Program-made: the position numbers and the translations under genes
The notes under the pieces: generated by a model
What the model saw: the letters and a program-made list of their open reading frames with translations, nothing else
The model's database searches: none
What the model was told of the DNA's origin: nothing
In this document: positions 8,595 to 18,560 of the stretch, in pieces
How the letters are laid out: the number at the start of each line of letters is the position of its first letter
Numbering within the stretch: position 1 is the first letter of the stretch
Assembly (NCBI RefSeq): GCF_014203535.1
Contig: NZ_JACHJI010000010.1
Coordinates: 289,216 to 353,215 of the forward strand
DNA from: Streptomyces griseomycini
GTDB taxonomy: Bacteria; Actinomycetota; Actinomycetes; Streptomycetales; Streptomycetaceae
Reading direction: 5' to 3'
Length of the DNA: 64,000 nt

Positions 8595-10039
8595 GCGCCG
8601 CCGTGAAGTCGTACGCCGCGGTCGACCTCGGCGCGTCCAGCGGGCGTGTCATGGTCGGCCGCGTCGGCCCCGACAGCCTGGAGCTGACCGAGGCCCACCG
8701 CTTCCCCAACCGGCCCGTGCGCGTGCCGGAGGGGCTGCGCTGGGACGTCCTCGGGCTCTACGCCGGGGTGCTCGACGGGCTGGAGGCGGCGGGCGCCGTC
8801 GACTCCGTCGGCATCGACAGCTGGGCCGTGGACTACGGGCTGCTGGACGCGGACGGGGCGCTGCTCGGCAACCCCGTGCACTACCGCGACAGCCGTACCG
8901 AGGGCGTCGCGGAGAAGGTGTGGGCCACGGTGCCCGCCGAGGAGCTGTACGCGGCGACCGGTCTGCAGCACGCGCCGTTCAACACGCTGTACCAGCTGGC
9001 GGCGGCCCGCGGATCGGCCCAACTGGACCGGGCCGAGCGGCTGCTGCTGATCCCGGACCTGCTGACGTACTGGCTGACGGGCGAGCAGGGCACGGAGCTG
9101 ACCAACGCCTCGACGACCCAGCTGATCGACCCGCGCACCCGGGACTGGGCGCACGGTGTCGCACGGCGGCTGGACATCGACCTCGGGCTGTTCGCGCCGC
9201 TGCGGCACCCCGGGGACCCGGCCGGGGTCCTGCGGCCCGAGGTGCTGGAGGAGACCGGACTGGCCGGGCCGGTCCCGGTGACGGCGGTCGGCTCGCACGA
9301 CACCGCGTCCGCCGTGGCCGCGGTGCCCGCCGGCGGTGAGCGGTTCGCGTACATCTGCACCGGCACCTGGTCGCTGGCCGGGCTGGAGCTGGACGCGCCG
9401 GTGCTCACCGAGGAGAGCCGGGCCGCCAACTTCACCAACGAGCTGGGGCTGGACGGCACGGTCCGCTACCTGCGCAACATCATGGGCCTGTGGCTGCTCC
9501 AGGAGTGCGTGCGGGCCTGGGGCGAGCCGGACCTGGGCGCGCTGCTGCTCCAGGCGGCCAAGGTGCCCGCGCTGCGGTCGGTGGTGGACGCCGGGGACGC
9601 GGCGTTCCTCGCGCCGGGTCGGATGCCGGAACGGATCGCCGAGGCCTGCCGGGACTCGGGACAGCCCGTGCCTGCCACGCCCGCCGAGATCACACGGTGC
9701 ATCCTCGACTCGCTCGCCCTGGCCCACCGCAGGGCCGTCGAGGACGCGCAGCGGCTCGCCGGGCACGCGGTCGACGTCGTGCACGTCGTCGGCGGCGGCA
9801 CCCGCAACGCCCTGCTGTGCCAGCTGACCGCCGACGCCTGCGGACTGCCGGTGGTGTCCGGGCCGACGGAGGCGGCGGCGCTGGGCAACGTGCTCGTGCA
9901 GGCCCGCGCCCACGGCCTGGTCGGCGACCTGGCCGGAATGCGCCGGCTGCTCACCCGCACCCAGCTGCTGACGCGGTACGAACCGCGCGGCGGCACCCAG
10001 CGCTGGCAGGCGGCGCAGGCCCGGCTCGCCCGGTACTGA
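8591..10039 (+). CDS. rhaB: L-rhamnulokinase
   Basis: 482-residue FGGY-family kinase that phosphorylates L-rhamnulose at O-1 with ATP. The N-terminal nucleotide/phosphate loop is AVDLGASSGRVMVG. The sugar-binding block is GIDSWAVDYGLLD, and the C-terminal ATPase lobe has HVVGGGTRNALLC followed by SGPTEAAALGN. Its length is usual for RhaB. The start codon overlaps the stop of the aldolase fusion (ATGA), so translation is likely coupled. It is the last dedicated rhamnose gene before the 72-bp gap to lutA. Confidence 0.93.
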   Translation: MSAAVKSYAAVDLGASSGRVMVGRVGPDSLELTEAHRFPNRPVRVPEGLRWDVLGLYAGVLDGLEAAGAVDSVGIDSWAVDYGLLDADGALLGNPVHYRDSRTEGVAEKVWATVPAEELYAATGLQHAPFNTLYQLAAARGSAQLDRAERLLLIPDLLTYWLTGEQGTELTNASTTQLIDPRTRDWAHGVARRLDIDLGLFAPLRHPGDPAGVLRPEVLEETGLAGPVPVTAVGSHDTASAVAAVPAGGERFAYICTGTWSLAGLELDAPVLTEESRAANFTNELGLDGTVRYLRNIMGLWLLQECVRAWGEPDLGALLLQAAKVPALRSVVDAGDAAFLAPGRMPERIAEACRDSGQPVPATPAEITRCILDSLALAHRRAVEDAQRLAGHAVDVVHVVGGGTRNALLCQLTADACGLPVVSGPTEAAALGNVLVQARAHGLVGDLAGMRRLLTRTQLLTRYEPRGGTQRWQAAQARLARY

Positions 10040-10070
10040 CGCGGTCTCCCCCGGGCCCTCGTCCCCGGAC

Positions 10071-10106
10071 TACCCTGCATTCCCCCGATGATCGATCCAC
10101 AAGGAG
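10071..10106 (+). promoter_or_regulatory. Weak -10-like element and ribosome site before lutA
   Basis: TACCCT (10071-10076) could be a -10, without a clear -35. AAGGAG at 10101-10106 sets the lutA start at 10112. The lut genes may simply be co-transcribed from the rhaI promoter. Confidence 0.25.
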
Positions 10107-10111
10107 CCGCG

Positions 10112-10867
10112 ATGCGTGTCGCCCTGTTCCTGACCTGTGTCAACGACACGCTCTATCCGGACACCGGGCGCGCCGTGGTGAAACTCCTGACCAGGCTGGG
10201 CGTCGGCGTCGACTTCCCGATGGCGCAGACCTGTTGCGGTCAGGCGCACTACAACACGGGTTACCGTCACGAGGCCGAGCCGCTCGCCCGGCACTTCTCC
10301 GACGTCTTCGAGGACTACGAGGCGATCGTGACGCCGTCCGGGTCGTGCGGGGCGATGGTGCGGGAGCTGTATCCGCGGATGGGCGAGCGGGCCCGGGCGG
10401 AGGGCCGCGGGGACACCCTCGCGGCGACGCTGGCGCCGGTGGTGCCGAAGACGTACGAGCTCACGGAGTTCCTGGTGGACGTGCTGGGGGTGACGGACGT
10501 CGGGGCGTACTACCCGCACACGGTGACCTATCACCCGACCTGTCACGGGCTGCGCGGACTGGGCCTCGGCGACCGGCCCCGGCGGCTGCTGGAGGCGGTG
10601 AAGGGGCTGGAGCTGGTCGAGTTGCCGGGCGCCGAGGAGTGCTGCGGTTTCGGCGGCACCTTCGCGCTGAAGAACTCCGACGTCTCGGCGGCGATGGGCG
10701 CCGACAAGGTGCGCAACGCCGAGTCGACGGGCGCCGAGGTGCTGTGCGCGGCGGACAACTCCTGCCTGATGCACATCGGCGGAACGATGACCAGGCTGCG
10801 CACCGGCATGCGACCGGTGCACATCGCGGAGATCCTGGCGAGCACGGAGGAGGAGCCGGCCGCATGA
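10112..10867 (+). CDS. lutA: L-lactate utilisation protein A (Fe-S subunit)
   Basis: 251-residue protein with two cysteine-rich CCG domains (GlpC/HdrB type). The motifs QTCCGQAHYNTGY, near residue 36, and ECCGFGGTFALKNS, near 185, would ligate an iron-sulfur cluster. LutA, LutB and LutC together oxidise L-lactate to pyruvate in Bacillus subtilis. The chosen ATG has AAGGAG five bases upstream; an in-frame ATG at 10088 has none. It overlaps lutB in an ATGA junction, and the three lut genes form one transcriptional unit following the rhamnose genes. Confidence 0.92.
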   Translation: MRVALFLTCVNDTLYPDTGRAVVKLLTRLGVGVDFPMAQTCCGQAHYNTGYRHEAEPLARHFSDVFEDYEAIVTPSGSCGAMVRELYPRMGERARAEGRGDTLAATLAPVVPKTYELTEFLVDVLGVTDVGAYYPHTVTYHPTCHGLRGLGLGDRPRRLLEAVKGLELVELPGAEECCGFGGTFALKNSDVSAAMGADKVRNAESTGAEVLCAADNSCLMHIGGTMTRLRTGMRPVHIAEILASTEEEPAA

Positions 10868-12390
10868 GCGGAACGTTCGTCGGAATGCCTGTGTTTCCCC
10901 CACCCACCCACCCGGCGTTTCCCCCACCCACCCACCCGGCGTTTCCCGCCGCCGCGCGGAACGCCGTCCGCGACACCACCCTGCGCGGCAACCTGCGGCA
11001 CGCCACGCACACCATCCGGGCCAAGCGGGCGAATGCCGTCGCGGAGGTCTCCGACTGGGCCGAGCTGCGCGAGGCCGGCAAGCGGATCAAGGACCACACG
11101 CTCCGCCACCTCGACCGCCACCTCGAGCAGCTGGAGGAGTCGGTGACGGCGGCGGGCGGCACCGTGCACTGGGCCGTCGACGCCGACGAGGCCAACCGGA
11201 TCGTCACCGAGCTGGTGAAGGCGACCGGTGAGTCGGAGGTCGTCAAGGTCAAGTCGATGGCCACGCAGGAGACCGGGCTCAACGAAGCCCTGGAGGCGGA
11301 GGGCATCGCCGCCTACGAGACCGATCTGGCCGAGCTGATCGTGCAGTTGGGCGAGGACCGGCCCTCGCACATCCTGGTGCCCGCGATCCACCGCAACCGC
11401 GGGGAGATCCGGGAGATCTTCGCCCGCGAGATGAGCGAGTGGGGCCGCCCCGCCCCCGAGGGGCTGACGGACGCGCCCGCCGAACTCGCCGAGGCGGCGC
11501 GGCTGCACCTGCGGGAGAAGTTCCTGCGCGCCAAGGTCGGCGTCTCCGGCGCCAACTTCATGGTCGCCGAGACCGGCACGCTGGTGGTGGTGGAGTCCGA
11601 GGGCAACGGGCGGATGTGCCTGACCCTGCCCGAGACGCTGATCTCGGTCGTCGGCATCGAGAAGACCGTGCCGACCTGGCGGGACCTGGAGGTGTTCCTG
11701 CAGACCCTGCCACGCTCCTCGACCGCCGAGCGGATGAACCCGTACACCTCGATGTGGACCGGCACCACCGACGAGGACGGGCCGCGGAACTTCCACCTGG
11801 TCCTGCTGGACAACGGCCGCACCGACGCCCTCTCCGACGAGGTGGGCCGGCAGGCGCTGCGCTGCATCCGCTGCTCGGCCTGCCTCAACGTCTGCCCGGT
11901 CTACGAGCGGGCCGGCGGCCACGCCTACGGCTCGGTCTACCCGGGGCCGATCGGCGCCATCCTCAGCCCTCAGCTGCGGGGCACCGGCAGCGAGATCGAC
12001 GCGTCCCTGCCGTACGCCTCGTCGCTGTGCGGGGCCTGCTACGAGGTGTGCCCGGTCGCCATCGACATCCCCGAGGTGCTGGTGCACCTGCGGGAACGGG
12101 TGGCCCAGGGCGGGGAGGTGACCCGGAACGGCAACAAGGTGGTGCTCAAGCCGGCCAAGGGGCACGCCGCCGAGCGCGCCGCGATGCGCGCCGCCCGCTG
12201 GGCTTTCGCGCGCCCCGGGGCCCTGCGCACCGGCCAGCGCCTCGCCTCGCGCACCCGCCGGCTCCATCCGCGCACCCTGCCGGGCCCCGGCCGCGCCTGG
12301 AGCGGCACCCGGGACCTTCCGCCGGTGCCGGCGGAACCGTTCCGGGACTGGTGGCAGCGCACGCAGGGCGGGAAGGGAGCGGCGAAGTGA
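10864..12390 (+). CDS. lutB: L-lactate utilisation protein B (LUD domain and ferredoxin domain)
   Basis: 508-residue protein with an N-terminal LUD domain (about residues 60-300), then two 4Fe-4S motifs, CIRCSACLNVCPVY near residue 337 and CGACYEVCPVAIDIP near residue 387. A basic Arg/Pro-rich tail follows. It carries electrons in LutABC lactate oxidation. The N-terminus is unusual: residues 10-28 are a tandem copy of an eight-residue unit FPPPTHPA, encoded by a 24-bp direct repeat, and are probably disordered. The start overlaps the lutA stop and the stop overlaps the lutC GTG, so translation is coupled on both sides. Confidence 0.92.
   Translation: MSGTFVGMPVFPPPTHPAFPPPTHPAFPAAARNAVRDTTLRGNLRHATHTIRAKRANAVAEVSDWAELREAGKRIKDHTLRHLDRHLEQLEESVTAAGGTVHWAVDADEANRIVTELVKATGESEVVKVKSMATQETGLNEALEAEGIAAYETDLAELIVQLGEDRPSHILVPAIHRNRGEIREIFAREMSEWGRPAPEGLTDAPAELAEAARLHLREKFLRAKVGVSGANFMVAETGTLVVVESEGNGRMCLTLPETLISVVGIEKTVPTWRDLEVFLQTLPRSSTAERMNPYTSMWTGTTDEDGPRNFHLVLLDNGRTDALSDEVGRQALRCIRCSACLNVCPVYERAGGHAYGSVYPGPIGAILSPQLRGTGSEIDASLPYASSLCGACYEVCPVAIDIPEVLVHLRERVAQGGEVTRNGNKVVLKPAKGHAAERAAMRAARWAFARPGALRTGQRLASRTRRLHPRTLPGPGRAWSGTRDLPPVPAEPFRDWWQRTQGGKGAAK
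10893..10947 (+). repeat. lutB: 24-bp tandem repeat inside lutB
   Basis: Two exact 24-bp copies (10893-10916 and 10917-10940) plus seven bases of a third. The unit is in frame and adds eight residues per copy (FPPPTHPA). The C/A-rich unit is prone to slippage, so copy number may vary between strains without breaking the reading frame. Confidence 0.9.
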
Positions 12391-13028
12391 GCAGCAGGGA
12401 ACGGATCCTGGGCCGGGTGCGGCGGGCCCTCGCCGACGTACCGCGCGACGACACCCCGTACGAGCGGGCCGTCGCCCGTGACTACCTGCGCGAGCACGGT
12501 GAGCGCACCGTCGAGGAGACGGTGGACCTCCTCGCGGAGAACCTGGCCGACTACCGGGCGCTCGTGCACCGTACGGACGCGGCCGGGCTGGCCGGGGTGG
12601 TCGCCGGGCTGCTCGCGGCGCGCGGCGCGTCGTCGGTGCTCGTGCCGCCCGGCCTCGACGAGGACTGGCTCGCATCGGCGGAGGTGGCGCGGGTGGCGGA
12701 CCGTGCGGAGAGCACCCCGCACGAACTGGACCGGGTCGACAGCGTGGTCACCGCCTGCGCGGTCGCGATCGCCGAGACCGGCACCGTCGTCCTGGACGGC
12801 TCCCCCGACCAGGGCCGCCGTCGCATCACCCTGGTCCCCGACCACCACATCTGCGTGGTCCGCGTCCCGGACCAGGTCGTCTCCTCCGTCCCCCAGGCCC
12901 TCGAACGCCTCGACCCGGCCCGCCCGCTCACCTGGATCTCCGGGCCGTCGGCGACGAGCGACATCGAACTCGACCGGGTGGAGGGCGTGCACGGGCCGCG
13001 CACGCTGGAGGTCGTGCTCGTCGGGTGA
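12387..13028 (+). CDS. lutC: L-lactate utilisation protein C (LUD domain)
   Basis: 213-residue LUD-domain protein, the third component of the LutABC lactate oxidase system. It begins with the typical short Arg-rich helix (SSRERILGRVRRAL) and ends with the conserved ISGPSATSDIELDRVEGVHGP block that identifies LutC. The start is a GTG overlapping the lutB stop codon (GTGA). It is the last gene of the rha-lut run; about 120 bp separate it from the ABC exporter genes, which appear to be a separate unit. Confidence 0.93.
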   Translation: MSSRERILGRVRRALADVPRDDTPYERAVARDYLREHGERTVEETVDLLAENLADYRALVHRTDAAGLAGVVAGLLAARGASSVLVPPGLDEDWLASAEVARVADRAESTPHELDRVDSVVTACAVAIAETGTVVLDGSPDQGRRRITLVPDHHICVVRVPDQVVSSVPQALERLDPARPLTWISGPSATSDIELDRVEGVHGPRTLEVVLVG

Positions 13029-13104
13029 GCCCCCTCGGGGGGTGTCGCTGAGTACACCCGTGGATACGGGCTCTGCGCCCAATGTGCCGCGGCCCTCTCC
13101 TCCG

Positions 13105-13110
13105 TAGCGT
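13105..13110 (+). promoter_or_regulatory. Possible -10 element before ABC exporter
   Basis: TAGCGT lies 41 bp upstream of the chosen start of the exporter ATPase gene. No convincing -35 is seen, so this is only a candidate. Confidence 0.25.
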
Positions 13111-13151
13111 CTTCGGCGTGGCACAGGACGTGCCGGACGGAGGAGATGCCG

Positions 13152-13937
13152 ATGTTTCGCAACGGGGCACGACGCGACCACGACACGGGACCCGCCCCCG
13201 AGGCGCTGCGGCTGGTGAAGGTCACCAAGTCCTACGGCACCGCGGACAGCGCCGTGACCGCGCTCGACGGGGTGACGCTCGGCCTGGGGCGCGGCACGTT
13301 CACGGCGGTCATGGGGCCGTCGGGCTCGGGCAAGTCCACGCTGCTGCAGTGCGCGGCCGGGCTGGACCGGCCGGACAGCGGCATCGTCCGGGTCGACGGA
13401 ACCGAGCTGACGGGCGGCAGCGAGGCGGAGCTGACGAAGTTCCGGCGCGGGCGGATCGGGTTCGTGTTCCAGCAGTACAACCTGCTGGAGACGCTGACCG
13501 TCGTGCAGAACACGGTCCTGCCGCTGAAGCTGGCCGGGCGGCGCGTGGACCGGGCGCGCGTCCGGGAGACCTTGGCCGCCGTCGGTCTGGGCGACCGGCT
13601 CGGGCACCGGCCCGACCAGCTCTCCGGCGGTCAGCGGCAGCGCGTGGCGATCGCCCGGGCGCTGGTCACCGAACCCCGGGTGATCTTCGCGGACGAGCCG
13701 ACCGGTGCGCTGGACACGCGCAGCGCGCGGGAGGTTCTGGCGCTGCTCCGGCAGGCGGTGCGGGTGCACGGGCGGACCGTGGTGATGGTGACGCACGACC
13801 CGGTCGCCGCCTCCTACGCCGACAGCGTGCTGTTCCTCGCGGACGGCAGGCTGGCCGGCCGGCTGGACGCGCCGACGGCGGACGCGGTGGCCGAGCGGCT
13901 GGCGCACCTGGGCGACGAGACGACGGCGGGGGTGTGA
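13152..13937 (+). CDS. MacB/LolD-like ABC transporter ATPase
   Basis: 261-residue single nucleotide-binding domain. Walker A GPSGSGKST is near residue 59, the signature LSGGQRQR near 158 and Walker B VIFADEPTGALD near 178, the sequence style of MacB/LolD/FtsE-type ATPases that pair with FtsX-fold permeases. The ATG at 13152 has GGAGGAG six bases upstream; the in-frame ATG at 13146 is too close to that site. The permease gene starts 3 bp after its stop, so both form one transporter. The substrate is unknown: peptide, lipid or antibiotic export and mechanosensing are all seen in the family. No two-component system is adjacent. Confidence 0.9.
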   Translation: MFRNGARRDHDTGPAPEALRLVKVTKSYGTADSAVTALDGVTLGLGRGTFTAVMGPSGSGKSTLLQCAAGLDRPDSGIVRVDGTELTGGSEAELTKFRRGRIGFVFQQYNLLETLTVVQNTVLPLKLAGRRVDRARVRETLAAVGLGDRLGHRPDQLSGGQRQRVAIARALVTEPRVIFADEPTGALDTRSAREVLALLRQAVRVHGRTVVMVTHDPVAASYADSVLFLADGRLAGRLDAPTADAVAERLAHLGDETTAGV

Positions 13938-13940
13938 GCC

Positions 13941-15251
13941 GTGTTCGTACTGGCCATGCGGTCGATCCGGCAGCGGCCCGGACGGTTCCTCGCGACGCTG
14001 CTGTCCGCCTTCCTGGGCGCGGCGGTCATCATGACGTTCAACTCGATGCACGACACCGCCGGCCGGCCGGGCGTGGACCCGGTGAGCGCCGAGACCCTCC
14101 GCACGGCGGCCGGCGTGGTCGGCGGGTACGGCACGCTGCTGGTGTTCTTCGCCGTCGCCTCGACCCTGACGGTGAACGTGCGGCAACGGGCGGCCGAGCT
14201 GGAGCTGCTGCGCTGCTCGGGTGCGACCCCGGCGCAGTTGAAGCGGATGGTCGTGGGTGAGGCGGCGGTCGTGGCCCTGGTGGGCGCGGCGCTGGCGGTC
14301 GTCCCGGCGGTGCTGGGCGGGCGGCTGCTGCTCGAGGTGTTCCGGGACAGCGGGCAGGTCGCCGGGTCCGTGGACCACTCCTTCGGGGTCATCGCGCTGA
14401 TGTCCGGCATCGACATCACCCTGCTCGCCTCGGCGGGCGCGGCGTTCCTCGCGCTGCGGCGCGCGACGCGGGGGCGGCGGCGGCACGGCAGGGCGCGGTC
14501 GTTCCTCGCCTACGGGGCGCTGGCGGCCGGTACGGCGGCGGTGTGCTCCACGTTCGCCTTCTCGGCGACGGACGGCGCGCTGATGGCGCCGCCCGCGTAC
14601 GGGGCGATCCTGCTGTCGGTGGGGCTGGCGCTGATGGCGCCGCGGCTGCTGGAGGGCGTGCTCGGCCGGCTGGCACCGGGCGGGGCGAGCGGGTGGCTGG
14701 CGGTACGGAACCTGCGGCAGCGGGCCGGGGACCTCGCCGGGATCCTGATGTCGCTGATCCTGTTCACGGCGGTGTCCACGGCGACCCTCACCATGCAGGC
14801 GGTGGAGAGCGACGCGGTGGCGGCCTCGGGCCTGGTGAAGTCGGTCGACGCCAAGAACCTGGAGACGCTGAACTTCACGGTGGTCGGCATCATCGTGGTG
14901 TTCGTCTGCGTGATGCTGGTCAACTCGCTGTACGCGGCGACGACCTACCGCGGCCGGGAGTTCGGGCAGCAGCGCCTCGCCGGGGCCACGCCCGGGCAGG
15001 TGCTGGGAGTGGTGGGGGCCGAGGGGCTGGTCCTCACGGTCGTCGGGCTGCTGTTCGGCACGCTGGCGGCACTGGCCGGGATCGTGCCGTTCACCGTGGT
15101 CCGCGGTGACGCGGTGCTGCCGGAGCAGGTGTTCGGCGTGTGGGCGGCCGTCGCCTCGATCGGCGCGGCGGCGACGCTCGGGACGAGCCTGGCCACGGCC
15201 CGGCGCGTGCTGCGCACGCCGGCGGTGCGGGCGGTGGCCGCAACCGCGTGA
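13941..15251 (+). CDS. FtsX-like ABC permease
   Basis: 436-residue membrane protein, partner of the preceding ATPase. It contains two FtsX/MacB-type permease segments: helices around residues 1-40 and 60-165, then a second half with LSVGLALMAPRLLEG and VVGIIVVFVCVMLVNSLYAATTYRG. The REFGQQRLAGATPGQVL block matches the coupling helix usual in this family (LRLLGATRRQ-like). No large extracellular domain is apparent, so it resembles short streptomycete FtsX-like exporters rather than MacB. The start is a GTG three bases after the ATPase stop. Confidence 0.88.
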   Translation: MFVLAMRSIRQRPGRFLATLLSAFLGAAVIMTFNSMHDTAGRPGVDPVSAETLRTAAGVVGGYGTLLVFFAVASTLTVNVRQRAAELELLRCSGATPAQLKRMVVGEAAVVALVGAALAVVPAVLGGRLLLEVFRDSGQVAGSVDHSFGVIALMSGIDITLLASAGAAFLALRRATRGRRRHGRARSFLAYGALAAGTAAVCSTFAFSATDGALMAPPAYGAILLSVGLALMAPRLLEGVLGRLAPGGASGWLAVRNLRQRAGDLAGILMSLILFTAVSTATLTMQAVESDAVAASGLVKSVDAKNLETLNFTVVGIIVVFVCVMLVNSLYAATTYRGREFGQQRLAGATPGQVLGVVGAEGLVLTVVGLLFGTLAALAGIVPFTVVRGDAVLPEQVFGVWAAVASIGAAATLGTSLATARRVLRTPAVRAVAATA

Positions 15252-15263
15252 CAGAGTGGTGAG

Positions 15264-15309
15264 CAAGCGCTTGGATGGTGTCCGGGCACCCCTGGGGTGT
15301 CCGGACACC
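15264..15309. promoter_or_regulatory. Cluster of three palindromes before moxR-like gene
   Basis: CAAGCGCTTG (15264-15273, perfect), then an imperfect GGTGTCC/GGGCACC dyad (15278-15290) and a perfect GGTGTCCGGACACC (15296-15309), the last two starting 18 bp apart. The first resembles operators of TetR-type regulators. The spacing of the second and third suggests two dimers binding on nearly the same face of the helix. Confidence 0.45.
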
Positions 15310-15339
15310 GTCGTTCCCGTGCTCAGCCGGAGGCCCCTG

Positions 15340-16193
<854 letters not shown>

Positions 16194-16197
<4 letters not shown>

Positions 16198-17558
16198 ACG
16201 CCGTCGCGGACCCGGATCTCGCGGCACGGCTGACCGGCCTCGTCGACGCGCTCCGCGCGCACGGCGTGCGCGTCGGTACCGGCGAGACCGTGGACGCGGC
16301 CCGCGCGGTGGAGGCGCTCGGGCTCGTGGACCGGGACCGGCTGCGGGAGGGCCTGGCTGCCACCCTGCTGCACACGGCCGGTCGACGCCCGGTGTTCGAC
16401 GCGGTCTTCGACCTGTACTTCCCGCGCGGGGTCGGCGCCCCGGGAGCCGGCCCCGCGGACCGGGACGACCTGCGCGAGCGGCTGGCGGCCGCGCTCGCCG
16501 ACGGCGACGCGGCGCTGACGGCCCGGTTGGCGGTGGAGGCGGTCGACGGCTTCGGCGGGTACGGGAGTTCACCGGCGTCGGACGGCTGGTCGTCGTACCA
16601 GACGCTGGACCGGCTGCGCCCGCAGACGCTGCTCGCGCGGGTGCGGGACGAGGTCCGGGCACGGGACGGAGCGGCCGGATTCGGCGACCGGCTGCTGGAG
16701 GACGAGATCCGGCGCCGTATCGAGGAGTTCCGGCGGCTGGTGGCCGCGGAGGCGCGGCGCCGGGTCGCCGAACGGCGCGGTCGGGACGAGGTCGCCCGGC
16801 GCGCGGTGGCCCCGTCCGCCGACCGTGTCGACTTCCTGTTCGCCGGGAAGGACCGGCTGGCCGAACTGCGCCGGACGGTGCGGCCGTTGGCCCGCAAGCT
16901 GGCGACCCGGCTGGCCGCGCGGCGCCGCCGGGCCGCGCGCGGCAGCATCGATCTGCGGCGGACCCTGCGCGGTTCGCTGTCGACGGGCGGGGTGCCGGTG
17001 CGGCCGGTGCTGCGCCGGCGTCGGCCCGCCCGGCCCGAACTGGTGCTGCTGTGCGACGTGTCCGGCTCGGTGTCCGGGTTCTCCGACTTCACGATGCTGC
17101 TGGTGCAGGCGCTGCACGACCAGTTCTCGAAGGTGCGGGTGTTCGCCTTCGTCAACCGGATCGACGAGGTGACCGGGCTGCTCGTGCACGGCGCCGCCGA
17201 CCCGGAGGACCTGAGCGGGCGGATCCGCGGCGAGGCGGCCGTCACCGGCTGGCACGGCAGCAGCGACTACGGCACGGCGCTGGGCGAGTTCACCGAACGG
17301 TACGCCGACGCCGTCGGCCCGCGTACGACCGTGTTCGTCCTCGGCGACGCCCGCACCAACACGGCCGACCCGAACCTGCCGGCCGTGCGTGAACTGGCCG
17401 GCCGGGCCCGGCGCGTGTACTGGCTCAATCCCGAGCAGCGCTCCCGCTGGGGCACCGGCGACTCCGCCGCACCCGCGTACGCCGAGCTGGTGGAGATGCA
17501 CGAGTGCCGCACCGCACGGCAGTTGAGCGCGCTGGTCGGGCGGTTGCTGCCGGTGTGA
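16194..17558 (+). CDS. VWA-domain protein, CoxE-like
   Basis: 454-residue protein. The N-terminal two thirds are Arg/Ala-rich helical sequence typical of CoxE, and the C-terminal VWA domain carries an intact MIDAS motif DVSGSVSGFSDF followed by GSSDYGTAL and VFVLGDARTN. It starts at a GTG overlapping the moxR-like stop (GTGA). Partner of the preceding ATPase; the pair may mature a molybdenum or other metalloenzyme. The formate dehydrogenase 3 kb downstream is a possible but unproven client. Confidence 0.85.
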
Positions 17559-17570
17559 CCGCGCCGGGGG

Positions 17571-18416
17571 TCAGGCGGCCCTGCGGGCGGTGAACAGCAG
17601 GTACTCCCACTCCATCACCACGGTGCCGGCCCTCGTCCCCCGGTCGTGGCGGCGGGCGAGGTCGGCCAGGTCCCGGTCCAGGGCCGCGGTGCGCCCGGGG
17701 TCGTCGGCGTTGGCCCGGTAGACGGCGATGGTCGGGCCGTAGCGCTGCTTGAAGTAGTCCCGGAACGCCTCGGGCGTCGCGAAGCGGTCGACCACGACCG
17801 TGCGGCGTTCGGCCGTCACGTCCGTGATCCGGTCGCCGAGGAGCGCCTCCACGTGCTCCGGGTCCCCCCACAGCGGGGGCGGCTGCGCACCGGGCGGGGG
17901 CGGCGGCGCGTACGGCTTCATCGCGCCCAGCATGCGCCCGACGAAACCCTCGGGCGTCCAGCTCAGCAGCGCGATCGTGCCGCCCGGCCGGCAGACGCGG
18001 ACCAGTTCGCCGGCCGCCGCCCGGTGGTGCGGGGCGAACATGACCCCGACGCAGGACAGCACGGCGTCGAAGGCGGCGTCGTCGAAGGGCAGCGCCTCGG
18101 CGTCGGCCTCCTGCCAGCGCAGTTCCGCGCCCCTCTCCTCCGCCAGCCGCCGTCCGGTGGCCAGCAGCTCGGGGGTGAGGTCGGCGGCCACCACGTCCGC
18201 GCCGGCCAGGGCCGCCGGTATCGCGGCGTTGCCGGTACCGGCCGCGACGTCCAGCACCCGGTCGCCGGGCCCCACCCCGGACGCCTCGACCAGGATCCTC
18301 CCCAGGTCGGGGATCAGCTCGGCGGCCACGGAGGGGTAGTCGCCCTCGGCCCACAACGCCCGGTGCCCGGCCTTCAGCGCACGGTCCGCCTCGTCCGTGC
18401 CGGTCGCGTTCGCCAT
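17571..18416 (-). CDS. Class I SAM-dependent methyltransferase
   Basis: 281-residue methyltransferase of the UbiE/Methyltransf_11 type. Motif I is VLDVAAGTGNAAIPAALAGA near residues 58-77, and the post-I acidic loop is AADLTPELL. Motif IV-like ALPFDDAAFDAVLSCVGVMF and PGGTIALLSWTPEGFVG follow. The start ATG at 18414-18416 has GAGGAG eight bases upstream; earlier in-frame starts have no ribosome site. It converges on the VWA gene with a 12-bp gap. The substrate cannot be inferred. A proline-rich insert (PPPPPGAQPPP) precedes the C-terminal helix bundle. Confidence 0.85.
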   Translation of the reverse strand: MANATGTDEADRALKAGHRALWAEGDYPSVAAELIPDLGRILVEASGVGPGDRVLDVAAGTGNAAIPAALAGADVVAADLTPELLATGRRLAEERGAELRWQEADAEALPFDDAAFDAVLSCVGVMFAPHHRAAAGELVRVCRPGGTIALLSWTPEGFVGRMLGAMKPYAPPPPPGAQPPPLWGDPEHVEALLGDRITDVTAERRTVVVDRFATPEAFRDYFKQRYGPTIAVYRANADDPGRTAALDRDLADLARRHDRGTRAGTVVMEWEYLLFTARRAA

Positions 18417-18560
18417 GACTGCGCTCCTCGGGTTCGTCCGGTTCCGCCCGCCCGCGGGTGCCGCCGCGGCCACCGCCGACGGGCGGCCCGCCGAGTGCTT
18501 CACGGGCAGGGGCGGGCAGGCCCGTCGGGGACACGGCTCCGGATGACCGGCCCGGGCCGG

